A stretch of DNA of 64,000 nucleotides from NCBI RefSeq assembly GCF_000725345.1, contig NZ_CP008852.1:310001-374000 (forward strand). The letters are read 5' to 3'. How positions within the stretch are numbered: position 1 is the stretch's first letter; each line of letters starts with the position of its first letter. The translations under genes and the position numbers were made by a program. Below the pieces are notes generated by a model. It did not search any database, was not told the DNA's origin, and saw only the letters and a program-made list of their open reading frames with translations. Shown one piece after another: positions 50,396 through 59,068 of this stretch. The DNA comes from Pelosinus sp. UFO1. Its GTDB lineage: Bacteria; Bacillota; Negativicutes; DSM-13327.

Positions 50396-51753
50396 TGTTA
50401 AAAAAGTTACAAATGTATTTTGGTATGCATGTTAAAGGACGTTTGTCCTCAAGTGAAAAAGATTTTTTGCCAGCTGTCTTGGAAGTGATGGAAAAACCAC
50501 CATCGCCAACTGGGCGAATTGTCATGTGGACAATATTTCTCCTTATTACCCTCGGTATAATATGGTCCATATTTGGTCATGTAGATGAGGTGGCAGTAGC
50601 CCCAGGAAAATTAATCCCTGTAGGGTCTGTTAAAGTGGTACAGGCTGAAGATAAAGGTGTCGTTAAGGCTATTGGTGTGCAGGATGGTGATAAGGTAACT
50701 AAAGGGCAGTTATTGATGGAATTGGATACTACTTTTTCGGCAGCTGATTTAGCTCGCGTAAAGAAAGAGTTAGTATATTACAATTTGGAAATGGAAAGGT
50801 TGATGGCTGAAAAAACGGGTGCGCCTTTCTCACCACAAACAACAGCAGAGCTTGACGCTAAAGATCTAGAATTTCAACTTAGACTTTATCAGAGTAGGCA
50901 AAGTGAATTTCGCGCTAAACTGGCAGGCGCAGAGTCTAGTATTGCGCAGAATCAAGTTAGCTTAGAAATGGCGATGATTGACAGAGATAAATTTCAGGTA
51001 TTATATGATATTGCTAAAGATAGGGAAGAACGTATTGATAAATTGGTAGCTCAAAATGCTGTAGCTATGTTTGTGTTGCTTGATTATCGATCGAAACGAT
51101 TGGAGCTGGAACAAAATCTGGCTTCTCAAATTGCTAATCTCAATCGATTACAATCAGCAATTACACAAAGCCGGGAGGTACAGGCGGGCGTCATAGCTGA
51201 ACATGATCGAGACATAGATACTAAATTGGTAGAGGACCGCAAACAAGTGGCGGCCTACAATGAAGAATTAAAAAAGACTGCCGAAAAAGAACGATTGTCA
51301 CATATTACAGCACCAGTGGATGGTAGGGTGACACAGTTGGCTGTGCATACCGTTGGTGGAGTCGTTACTGCTGCTCAACCACTTATGGTAATTGTGCCTG
51401 AGGATGTTACTTTGGCAGTAGAGTCTTGGGTTGCCAACAAGGACATTGGATTTGTCCATAATGGTCAACAGGCAGAAATAAAAATTGAGACCTTTAGTTT
51501 CCAAAAATATGGTACCATTGATGCAGTGGTAGTTGATGTCAGTCCAGATGCAGTAGAAGATAAAGATAAGGGGCGAGTTTATCGGGTAATGCTTAATCTG
51601 GATAAGAATAATGTGTTGGTAGGCGATAAAGAAGTATTTTTAGGACCAGGTATGACAGCCAGTGCGGAAATAAAGATAAGGCAGAAACGCATTATTGAAT
51701 TCTTCCTTGACCCCTTCCGCCGTTATCAGAGCGAGGCCTTGAGGGAGAGATAA
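50395..51753 (+). CDS. HlyD-family type I secretion adaptor
   Basis: Periplasmic adaptor of 452 residues with one N-terminal membrane helix (about 43-62), lipoyl halves (VKVVQAEDKGVVKAIGVQDG and ITAPVDGRVTQLAVHTVGG) and a long coiled-coil between them. C-terminal RVYRVMLNLDKNNV is typical. Its ATG shares one base with the stop codon of the upstream ABC gene, so expression is coupled. Confidence 0.92.
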   Translation: MLKKLQMYFGMHVKGRLSSSEKDFLPAVLEVMEKPPSPTGRIVMWTIFLLITLGIIWSIFGHVDEVAVAPGKLIPVGSVKVVQAEDKGVVKAIGVQDGDKVTKGQLLMELDTTFSAADLARVKKELVYYNLEMERLMAEKTGAPFSPQTTAELDAKDLEFQLRLYQSRQSEFRAKLAGAESSIAQNQVSLEMAMIDRDKFQVLYDIAKDREERIDKLVAQNAVAMFVLLDYRSKRLELEQNLASQIANLNRLQSAITQSREVQAGVIAEHDRDIDTKLVEDRKQVAAYNEELKKTAEKERLSHITAPVDGRVTQLAVHTVGGVVTAAQPLMVIVPEDVTLAVESWVANKDIGFVHNGQQAEIKIETFSFQKYGTIDAVVVDVSPDAVEDKDKGRVYRVMLNLDKNNVLVGDKEVFLGPGMTASAEIKIRQKRIIEFFLDPFRRYQSEALRER

Positions 51754-51755
51754 GA

Positions 51756-53909
51756 ATGAAGACAGAACAACATGTTGAAGAAATGAGCTCAAGACCTCAA
51801 CATATAGATACGGCTTTAATATGTCTAGTGACAGTGGCTAAAATACTAGGAATTCCAGCAGATATCGTACAAATGCGTCGTGCTTATGTAGTAGGCGCAG
51901 TTGGCATGGATGATGTTGCCTTTGTTCGTGCTGCTAAGGATTTGGGAATGAAGGCTCGGTTGGTTAAGGCGGAACAGGAAAAGTTTCTCCAATACCCTTT
52001 GCCAGCAGTGGTTATTTTAAAAAATGGTAATTATGTTTTAGTGGTGCGCAGGGAAGGGGACAAGGTAGTTCTCATTGATCCCTATAAACCTCAACCCTTT
52101 ACTATTTCCTTGCAAAATCTGTTTCAGGCCTGGAGCCAGCAAGTCATACTTATTACTAAGCGAGTAGGGCTTGAGGAGGCAGCTAGAAAGTTCAATCTGG
52201 CTTGGTTTGTACCAGTTGTATTGCGGTACAAGGGGCTATTTAGCGAAGTATTGTTAATATCGTTTATTTTACAATTATTTGGGCTGGCTGCACCAATGTT
52301 TACCCAGACTATTATTGATAAAGTACTAGTACATCGTAGTTTAAATACTTTGGATGTATTGGTGTTGGCCATGGTGGTAGTAGCTATATTTCAGGTATGG
52401 ATGACAGCAGTGCGTAGTTATTTATTTACGAACACTACGAATAAAATAGATGTAACATTAAGTTCCGAGTTATTTCGTCACATTACAGCTCTGCCTATTA
52501 AATATTTTGAAACTTGGCAGGTAGGTGATGTAGTTTCACGAGTGAGAGAATTGGAAAATGTGCGTCAATTTATTACAGGATCGTCATTGACACTTGTACT
52601 GGATATAGTGTTTGCTGTGGTTTATATTGCAGTGATGTTTGTTTATAGCGGAGTTTTGAGTTTGGCGGCATTGGTGGCGTTGCCATTATACATAATACTG
52701 AACATAGTGGTAACGCCAATTTTTCGACGGCGCTTAAATGATAAATTTACTGCTGGGACGGAAAATCAAGCCTTTCTAATTGAGGCTGTGACTGGTATTC
52801 AAACTGTAAAATCGTTAGCTATTGAGCCTCATTTTGTGCAGAAATGGGAGCAATTGTTAACTCGCTACGCAAAAGCATCCTTTGCTACTGCTAATTTAGC
52901 TAATGTTGCTGGCAATATTGGTTCTTTTATTCAACAGCTTTTTACATTGGCTATATTGTGGATTGGCGCACATGCTGTTATGGATAATAAAATGACAATT
53001 GGTGAATTGGTGGCTTTTCAAATGTTGGCTGGTCAGGTAATTGCTCCAATTCTCAGGCTTGTAAATATGTGGCAGTATTTTCAGCAAACCCGAGTTTCGG
53101 TGGATCGGTTGGGGGATATTCTCAATGAAGATAGTGAGCCTACCTTTAATCCTAATCGTACGACTTTGCCTTATATTCGTGGTGAAATTATTCTCGATAG
53201 GGTAACTTTCCGTTATCGTAGTGATACGAGTGAGGTGTTACGGCAAGTTAGCTTGCATATTAAAGCTGGTATGCGTGTAGGGATTGTTGGGCGCTCTGGC
53301 TCGGGGAAAAGCACATTGACAAAAATTATCCAGCGTCTGTATGTGCCTGAATCAGGTAGGGTTTTGATTGATGGTGTGGATTTGGTGCAAGTGGAGCCAG
53401 CTTGGCTACGCCGCCAGATTGGTGTGGTACTACAAGAGAATTATTTATTTAATGGTTCTATCTCCCAAAATATTGCTACTGCTCGTTCAGAGGCTACGCT
53501 TGAAGAAATACAAAAAGTGGCACAAATTTCTGGGGCCCATGAGTTTATAAACGAATTGCCTAAGGCATATGATACTAGTGTGGGAGAACGGGGTGCCGCA
53601 TTATCAGGGGGGCAACGGCAACGTATTGCCATTGCTAGGGCGCTGCTACCTAATCCTAGCGTACTGATTTTTGATGAAGCTACTAGTGCTCTTGATTATG
53701 AATCAGAACGTATTATTATGGATAATCTTGATAGTATCGCTGAAGGAAGGACGATGATTATGATTGCCCATCGTCTATCAACCGTTAGGCGGTGCGATAT
53801 GATTGTGGTGATGGAATGTGGCAATATTGCGGAAATTGGTACCCATGACGAATTATTAAGGCATCAAGGGTATTATTATAACTTGCACCGTCAGCAGGAG
53901 GAAATGTAA
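51756..53909 (+). CDS. type I secretion ABC transporter, second paralogue (RtxE-like)
   Basis: A 717-residue paralogue of the first ABC gene with the same plan: degenerate C39-like domain (DTALICLVTVAKILG), membrane domain, Walker A GRSGSGKST (~511), LSGGQRQRIAIARALL (~617), LIFDEATSALD. The order ABC-HlyD-ABC resembles rtxB-rtxD-rtxE of MARTX systems, where the two ABC proteins form a heterodimer. Both copies here keep all ATPase motifs, so separate homodimers are also possible. No TolC follows. Confidence 0.92.
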   Translation: MKTEQHVEEMSSRPQHIDTALICLVTVAKILGIPADIVQMRRAYVVGAVGMDDVAFVRAAKDLGMKARLVKAEQEKFLQYPLPAVVILKNGNYVLVVRREGDKVVLIDPYKPQPFTISLQNLFQAWSQQVILITKRVGLEEAARKFNLAWFVPVVLRYKGLFSEVLLISFILQLFGLAAPMFTQTIIDKVLVHRSLNTLDVLVLAMVVVAIFQVWMTAVRSYLFTNTTNKIDVTLSSELFRHITALPIKYFETWQVGDVVSRVRELENVRQFITGSSLTLVLDIVFAVVYIAVMFVYSGVLSLAALVALPLYIILNIVVTPIFRRRLNDKFTAGTENQAFLIEAVTGIQTVKSLAIEPHFVQKWEQLLTRYAKASFATANLANVAGNIGSFIQQLFTLAILWIGAHAVMDNKMTIGELVAFQMLAGQVIAPILRLVNMWQYFQQTRVSVDRLGDILNEDSEPTFNPNRTTLPYIRGEIILDRVTFRYRSDTSEVLRQVSLHIKAGMRVGIVGRSGSGKSTLTKIIQRLYVPESGRVLIDGVDLVQVEPAWLRRQIGVVLQENYLFNGSISQNIATARSEATLEEIQKVAQISGAHEFINELPKAYDTSVGERGAALSGGQRQRIAIARALLPNPSVLIFDEATSALDYESERIIMDNLDSIAEGRTMIMIAHRLSTVRRCDMIVVMECGNIAEIGTHDELLRHQGYYYNLHRQQEEM

Positions 53910-54201
53910 ATATAATGCTCAGTGGACTGGTAGCATCATTGTACTTATTGTTTGATTCAAGTAGCTTTGAGTCTGCTTCTAGATCATAAATATAATTTAT
54001 TTGCAGTATATTTTTCTTGTTATTCGGTACCCGGTGATTTATTGGATGTTTAATGCAATTTAAGTGCATGACATAGTATTATGCCTATTTTACTTTTTAA
54101 GCAATTCCTTTCTCATGCAATTGCGGGAGAGACACGGTCTGGCGATTCCGTTGAGTTGAGAAACAATGGGATTAGGATTGACTTATTTGACGTACAATAA
54201 A

Positions 54202-54251
54202 TTTCGCCGTTAGAGGTGATACACAGAACCGTATCATCTTTAACGACGAAA
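54202..54251 (+). repeat. dispersed hairpin repeat, copy D (best-formed)
   Basis: A 21-nt left arm (TTTCGCCGTTAGAGG...) and 21-nt right arm (GTATCATCTTTAACGACGAA...) enclose ACAGAACC. As RNA the stem has two G-U pairs and a single mismatch. It lies in a 614-bp gap between the exporter operon and mmdA. Confidence 0.65.
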
Positions 54252-54323
54252 ATAATATAATGGCTCCTAGAAATCTAATAGTTTAGGCATGGAAGCAAGC
54301 GAACCGTCGGCTCCTTCTATAGA

Positions 54324-54378
54324 CTGAGAGGTCAGCGGATGAAATTCGCTGACCTCTCAGACTATATTGCATTATGTT
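54324..54378 (+). terminator. 14-bp perfect hairpin, probable terminator upstream of mmdA
   Basis: CTGAGAGGTCAGCG (54324-54337) and exact inverse (54347-54360), then ATTGCATTATG and a run of seven Ts. It probably ends the exporter transcript; 53910-54200 holds nothing recognisable. Confidence 0.65.
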
Positions 54379-54523
54379 TTTTTGAGGCGCTAGTATTTTA
54401 TATCCTGGTGTTCGCAAACTTGATAAAGGCAGCAAGGTCTGATATAATGAACATGATTTAAAATTAGTACCAGGTAATAGTATCTGAATATATAACCTAG
54501 TATAAAATTCGGAGGGAATATAG

Positions 54524-56053
54524 ATGAAAACAGTTTTGGAAAAAATTGAGAATTTGAAGACACAGCAAGAGACAATTAAATTGGGCGGTGGCGCAAAACG
54601 TATTGAAAAACAGCATGCTAGTGGTAAAATGACTGCTCGTGAGCGTATCGAAAGGCTTCTTGACCCGAATACTTTTATTGAGTTTGATCAGTTTGTAAAA
54701 CATCGTTGTATCAATTTTGGTATGGAAAAACAAGAAAGCCCTGGTGAAGGGGTAGTAACTGGTTATGGTACGGTCAATGGACGACTCGTGTTTGTTTTTG
54801 CCCAAGATTTTACGGTAGTCGGAGGTTCCTTAGGAGAAATGCATGCTGCTAAAATTGTAAAAGTGCAGGAAATGGCATTGAAGATGGGAGCACCTATTAT
54901 TGGCATTAATGATTCTGGTGGTGCGCGGATCCAAGAAGGAATTGATGCGTTGGCAGGGTATGGGGATATCTTTTTTAATAACACCATGGCCTCAGGAGTT
55001 ATTCCACAGATCTCTGTTATTATGGGACCTTGTGCAGGCGGTGCCGTTTATTCTCCAGCATTAACTGATTTTATTTATATGGTAGATAAAACGAGTCAAA
55101 TGTTTATTACAGGACCACAAGTTATTAAGACTGTGACAGGTGAAGAGGTGTCTGCTGAAACCTTAGGGGGAGCTATGACTCATAATGAGATATCAGGGGT
55201 TGCTCATTTTGTGACAGCCAATGATGAGGATTGTCTGGAACAGATTCGTTATTTATTAAGCTTTTTACCAAACAATAATTTGGAAACTCCGCCTAGATAT
55301 GAGACTGAGGATAAGGCAAATCGCATGGAAGAGGCCTTAAATTCGGCTATTGCAGATGATCCTAGTATTCCTTATGATATGAAAAACATTATAAAAATGA
55401 TTGTGGATAATGGGGAATTTTACGAAGCACAACCTTTTTTTGCCCAGAATATTATTACTTGCTTTGCTCGCCTAGATGGCAAAAGTGTAGGGATTATTGC
55501 GAGCCAGCCTAAGGTAATGGCTGGATGTATGGATATTAATACATCGGATAAATGCGCTCGATTTATCCGCTTCTGTGATGCTTTTAATATTCCCCTAGTT
55601 AATTTAGTGGATGTTCCTGGATTCTTGCCAGGTACTAGCCAAGAATATGGTGGTATTATTCGTCATGGCGCCAAGGTATTATATGCTTATTCAGAGGCTA
55701 CAGTACCAAAAGTCACTGTAATCACTCGTAAATCTTATGGTGGGGCATATATTGGTATGTGTTCAAGGCACTTAGGTGCTGATATGGTTTTTGCATGGCC
55801 AACAGCAGAAATTGCTGTCATGGGACCAGCAGGAGCAGCGAATATTATTTTTCGCGGTGATGCAGAAGTAATGGAAAAAACCCAGAAATATGTAGAAGAG
55901 TTTGCTACTCCTTATAAAGCGGCAGAACGAGGTTTTGTGGATATGATTATTGAACCTAAAGAAACGAGAGTACGTATTATTGAGGCTCTTAAAATGCTCG
56001 AAACAAAAAGTGAAACCAGACCGGCCAAAAAACATGGTAATATGCCTTTATAA
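54524..56053 (+). CDS. mmdA: methylmalonyl-CoA decarboxylase alpha / acyl-CoA carboxyltransferase subunit
   Basis: Carboxyltransferase of 509 residues that moves CO2 between (methyl)malonyl-CoA or propionyl-CoA and biotin. ASGKMTARERIERLLD, INDSGGARIQEG, GPCAGGAVYSPALTDF, VDVPGFLPGTSQEYGGIIRHGAK and SYGGAYIGMCSRHLGAD are all intact. Propionyl-CoA carboxylase beta and transcarboxylase 12S subunits are alternatives. No biotin carrier, membrane decarboxylase beta or delta subunit gene is adjacent, so partners must be encoded elsewhere. GGAGGG precedes the start. Confidence 0.88.
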   Translation: MKTVLEKIENLKTQQETIKLGGGAKRIEKQHASGKMTARERIERLLDPNTFIEFDQFVKHRCINFGMEKQESPGEGVVTGYGTVNGRLVFVFAQDFTVVGGSLGEMHAAKIVKVQEMALKMGAPIIGINDSGGARIQEGIDALAGYGDIFFNNTMASGVIPQISVIMGPCAGGAVYSPALTDFIYMVDKTSQMFITGPQVIKTVTGEEVSAETLGGAMTHNEISGVAHFVTANDEDCLEQIRYLLSFLPNNNLETPPRYETEDKANRMEEALNSAIADDPSIPYDMKNIIKMIVDNGEFYEAQPFFAQNIITCFARLDGKSVGIIASQPKVMAGCMDINTSDKCARFIRFCDAFNIPLVNLVDVPGFLPGTSQEYGGIIRHGAKVLYAYSEATVPKVTVITRKSYGGAYIGMCSRHLGADMVFAWPTAEIAVMGPAGAANIIFRGDAEVMEKTQKYVEEFATPYKAAERGFVDMIIEPKETRVRIIEALKMLETKSETRPAKKHGNMPL

Positions 56054-56122
56054 GAAATACAATAAAAAATGAAGGATTTGATAGTGAAGTGGGAGAGGAT
56101 AGTCGTTAACGATAAATAATAA

Positions 56123-56176
56123 TTTTCGTCGTTATCTATGATGCGAGGAACTACCCATCGTAGATGGTAATGATGG
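56123..56176 (-). repeat. dispersed hairpin repeat, copy E (inverted)
   Basis: On the minus strand this reads as a left arm like CCATCATTACCATCTACGATG, a 10-nt loop, and a right arm ending ATAACGACGAAAA, resembling copy D. It lies downstream of mmdA. Confidence 0.5.
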
Positions 56177-56276
56177 ATTTCGTACGCTAAGAGTGGTACC
56201 CAGCATGTTGTTTTTTAGCAAGAACTATTTTAGTAGTAGTAATTTTCCTATAAATGGATTATTATGTAATTAAGTA

Positions 56277-56340
56277 TTAAAATGGATGGCATCCATAAGT
56301 ACACTTGCTTAATGGAGGCCATTTGTTTTGTTAACACTAC
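56277..56340 (+). terminator. possible terminator before the CHAP-like gene
   Basis: AAAATGGATGGC pairs imperfectly with GGAGGCCATTT, followed by GTTTTGTT. Weak. Confidence 0.4.
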
Positions 56341-56434
56341 AAGTTACAGTAAATGATTAACCGAGGCTACTATGAACAGAAAAAAATATGAGGAATAATT
56401 AAAAATAGGAACAAGTCTAACAAGGAGTTACAGT

Positions 56435-57373
56435 ATGTATAGAAAAATTAGCTTGAGTATTTTGGTTATTTATATGTATTTTTCAGCCATTGCATTTGCT
56501 GCTGATTGGCACCAGTTACCGGATGGTATCTGTGCTAAATATGCCGCCCAAGAATTTGAAAAAATTGCACCGCAACCAGGAGTTAACTGGTTAAATACTA
56601 ACTATGATTGGACTTTACAAGCCAACCAAGCTGGTTGGGTAACAAAGGCTATGGCTAGGGACGCAATGGTTGGAGCAATTGCAGAGTGGCAAGGTCTCGA
56701 TAGAGATGGAGGACATGTTGCTATAGTTCGAGTCGTATTGTCTGATCGTATTATTGTAGAGGAGAACAATGTAGGTAAGGTAGTTGGTAATCGTATATAC
56801 TCATTTGGTGGAATAAACTATAGATCTGAAGTGACTGATAGTTGGGGTAAAACAACTATCAGAGCAATAAAATATGATGATATGAGGAAGATGGATAGTC
56901 GCAAGTTTATGGGCTATATTTGGCCTATTCGTCAAGATGACTATGATAAAGATCCGGCGAAATATCAAGTATCCTACATGGATCAAATGGAAATTAAAGA
57001 GCCAAGGTATAAAGGATTTTTTGAATATTGGGCTCCTGCTTACATGCTTAAAGAATTTGATAAAGTAGCTCAGGAACCAGGTGTTAATTGGAAAGGAAAT
57101 GTAACAAAGTGGATTGATAACGCACAAAAGGCTGGATGGATAACTAAAACTGACTCACATGATGCAAAAATAGGTGCGTTATTAATAAGAACTAATCCAA
57201 CTAACAATAAAGTTAAAGTTGACATTATACGGGAAATTAAAAATAATGAGATTGTTGTTGATTCCCGTAAAAGTAATTTATATCCTTTTACAGAAACTTT
57301 GCAAATGGATGATTTAAAAACAGATAAAGAAGGTTTTAATTTCATTGGTTATATATGGCCAGTAAGAGAATAA
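56435..57373 (+). CDS. secreted tandem CHAP-like (NlpC/P60-superfamily) protein
   Basis: A 312-residue exported protein with a signal peptide ending at AFA (about residue 22). The first domain has the cysteine of DGICAKYAAQEF (C33), the histidine of GGHVAIVRV (H94) and an acidic/amide residue in EENN (109-112), matching CHAP amidases or peptidases. The second half (about 190-312) repeats GVNWKGNVTKW, AQKAGWITK, DAKIGALL and FIGYIWPVRE but has Tyr-Trp-Ala in place of Cys and lacks the His, so it is degenerate. The role may be cell-wall hydrolysis with the second copy as binding domain. Confidence 0.72.
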   Translation: MYRKISLSILVIYMYFSAIAFAADWHQLPDGICAKYAAQEFEKIAPQPGVNWLNTNYDWTLQANQAGWVTKAMARDAMVGAIAEWQGLDRDGGHVAIVRVVLSDRIIVEENNVGKVVGNRIYSFGGINYRSEVTDSWGKTTIRAIKYDDMRKMDSRKFMGYIWPIRQDDYDKDPAKYQVSYMDQMEIKEPRYKGFFEYWAPAYMLKEFDKVAQEPGVNWKGNVTKWIDNAQKAGWITKTDSHDAKIGALLIRTNPTNNKVKVDIIREIKNNEIVVDSRKSNLYPFTETLQMDDLKTDKEGFNFIGYIWPVRE

Positions 57374-57410
57374 TAAATTTATAATATTAATGATGGTTAT
57401 TAACAACTCG

Positions 57411-57447
57411 GAATAAAAACTCCACTAAGCAGTGGAGTTTTTTATTC
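57411..57447. terminator. terminator after the CHAP-like gene
   Basis: GAATAAAAACTCCACT, AAGC loop, then the inverse with six Ts. The following stretch to 57824 contains no convincing gene. Confidence 0.88.
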
Positions 57448-57824
57448 TGATTATCTTATAATATTTTGTCATTTATTATAGAGGAAAAGGGATGTAGAAT
57501 TAGATAATGTTCCACCTCCTCCCGTTATAATGTTTCATACCAGCTTTGAAGAATTAAAACTGCAGAGCTGGGGTGTTTCCAGAGAAAGAAACTGAAGATG
57601 TTAAGTTACTTTAAAAAGTTATCTTGGTATGAAGTTTTAGAAGTGGCACGTTCAAAAAGAATATATATGCATAAACAAATATATGATTTGTAGATTATGA
57701 ATAAATAAGGGGCTTATTTAACTAATGTAAAAACAAAGTGAAATGACACCATGAATTGGTACTTCGAGATAGTTCCTAATAAAATGTATAGTAGGTATTC
57801 ATTATAATTAATTGAGGTGATTAG

Positions 57825-58946
57825 GTGAGCAAAGTAGTAATTACAAAAGCAGATACTTATGATGAACAGGCAGTTGCGTTAGCAATGCATGAATTACTTA
57901 ATCAATTGGGAGGTATATCAAAGTTCATTAAGCCGGGAGATAAGGTTTTACTCAAACCAAATATGTTGGAAGGGTTACCGCCAGACAAAGCAGTGACTAC
58001 CCATCCTGAAATCGTCCGGGCGATGATAAGACAAGTTAAAGGAGCGGGTGGGATTCCTCTTGTGGGGGACTCACCTGGAGTAAGTAGTACACTGAAGGCC
58101 GCTGAAAAATGCGGTATTCTTAGGGTATGCCAACACGAGGACGTAGAGCTTATACCTTTTATCGATAAGGTGGAAGTACCTTTTGCTCAAGGTAGTACCG
58201 TGAAAAAATTCGTCTTAGCGAAAGCCTATATCCAAGTAGATAAAGTAATTTCATTGGCAAAGATGAAGACTCATTCCTTTATGGGGGTTACAGGGGGAGT
58301 GAAAAATCTATTCGGTTTGATGGTTGGGACTGATAAGGCTCAGTTTCACCTACGGATGAAAAAACGTAGCGATTTTGCTGGAATGTTAGTGGACTTAGCA
58401 CAGGTGATAAAGCCAGTGCTTTATATAGTAGATGGTATTGTTGGTATGGAAGGTCATGGACCGCGAAACGGTAAGCCCAAGCAGGCTAATATACTTCTAG
58501 GCGGAAGGAATGGTTTTGCTGTGGATTTGGTCATGGCAGAAGTGATGGGGTATAAGGGGGAAACCATGCCTGTTGCAGCTAAGGCATTGTCCTTAGATTT
58601 GTCGCCAAGAATGAAAGATATAGAAATTGTAGGAAGTGGTAGCAATATACGATTAGAATTTGCTAAGCCTCGTAATTTAGAATCCTTAGATAATAAGTTA
58701 CCTGCCCCAGTCGTTGACTTTTTTCAAAATCAGCTGACAGCTAAGCCAGTGATTGCGGATTGTTGCATAGCTTGTGGGCGATGTGCCGCCCATTGCCCTC
58801 CTGAAGCAATTAAAATGATGGATAATAAAGCAGTAATTGACTACAAAAAATGTATCCGCTGCTATTGCTGCCAAGAATTATGTCCTGCTGATGCAGTGAA
58901 GCTACAAAATGGATTATTGTTGAAAATGATAAGGAGAGGGAAGTAA
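57825..58946 (+). CDS. DUF362 protein with C-terminal 2[4Fe-4S] ferredoxin domain
   Basis: A 373-residue cytoplasmic protein. The DUF362 domain (about 1-290) contains KPGDKVLLKPNML, VTTHPEIVRA, KMKTHSFMGVTGGVKNLFG and IVDGIVGMEGHGPRNG. Two clusters follow: CIACGRCAAHCPPEAI and CIRCYCCQELCPADAV. Proteins of this type are common in anaerobes, with no established reaction; an electron-transfer role is likely. GTG start with GAGGTGA upstream; transcribed alone. Confidence 0.85.
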   Translation: MSKVVITKADTYDEQAVALAMHELLNQLGGISKFIKPGDKVLLKPNMLEGLPPDKAVTTHPEIVRAMIRQVKGAGGIPLVGDSPGVSSTLKAAEKCGILRVCQHEDVELIPFIDKVEVPFAQGSTVKKFVLAKAYIQVDKVISLAKMKTHSFMGVTGGVKNLFGLMVGTDKAQFHLRMKKRSDFAGMLVDLAQVIKPVLYIVDGIVGMEGHGPRNGKPKQANILLGGRNGFAVDLVMAEVMGYKGETMPVAAKALSLDLSPRMKDIEIVGSGSNIRLEFAKPRNLESLDNKLPAPVVDFFQNQLTAKPVIADCCIACGRCAAHCPPEAIKMMDNKAVIDYKKCIRCYCCQELCPADAVKLQNGLLLKMIRRGK

Positions 58947-58993
58947 TAAATTAATTTTTGGAGAGTAGATTAAATAGTGCATAGGAAACGTTA

Positions 58994-59022
58994 TTGACAA
59001 TAAATATGACCAGTCGTATAAT
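58994..59022 (+). promoter_or_regulatory. consensus sigma-A promoter of the alcohol dehydrogenase gene
   Basis: TTGACA (58994-58999), 17-bp spacer, TATAAT (59017-59022). The spacer contains GACCAGTC, possibly part of a TetR operator, but no clean palindrome is seen. Confidence 0.85.
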
Positions 59023-59068
59023 AAAGGGAAAGTATACCATTGTAAAATTATTTTGAGGAGTTGTTAAT

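Noticed and set aside
54202-54251. Hairpin family as fluoride, c-di-GMP or molybdenum cofactor riboswitches
   Set aside because: The conserved core nucleotides of those classes are not present, and copies lie downstream of genes rather than before them.
57599-57694. A 31-codon ORF in the gap before the DUF362 gene
   Set aside because: Weak ribosome site, no recognisable similarity and no terminator or operator around it.
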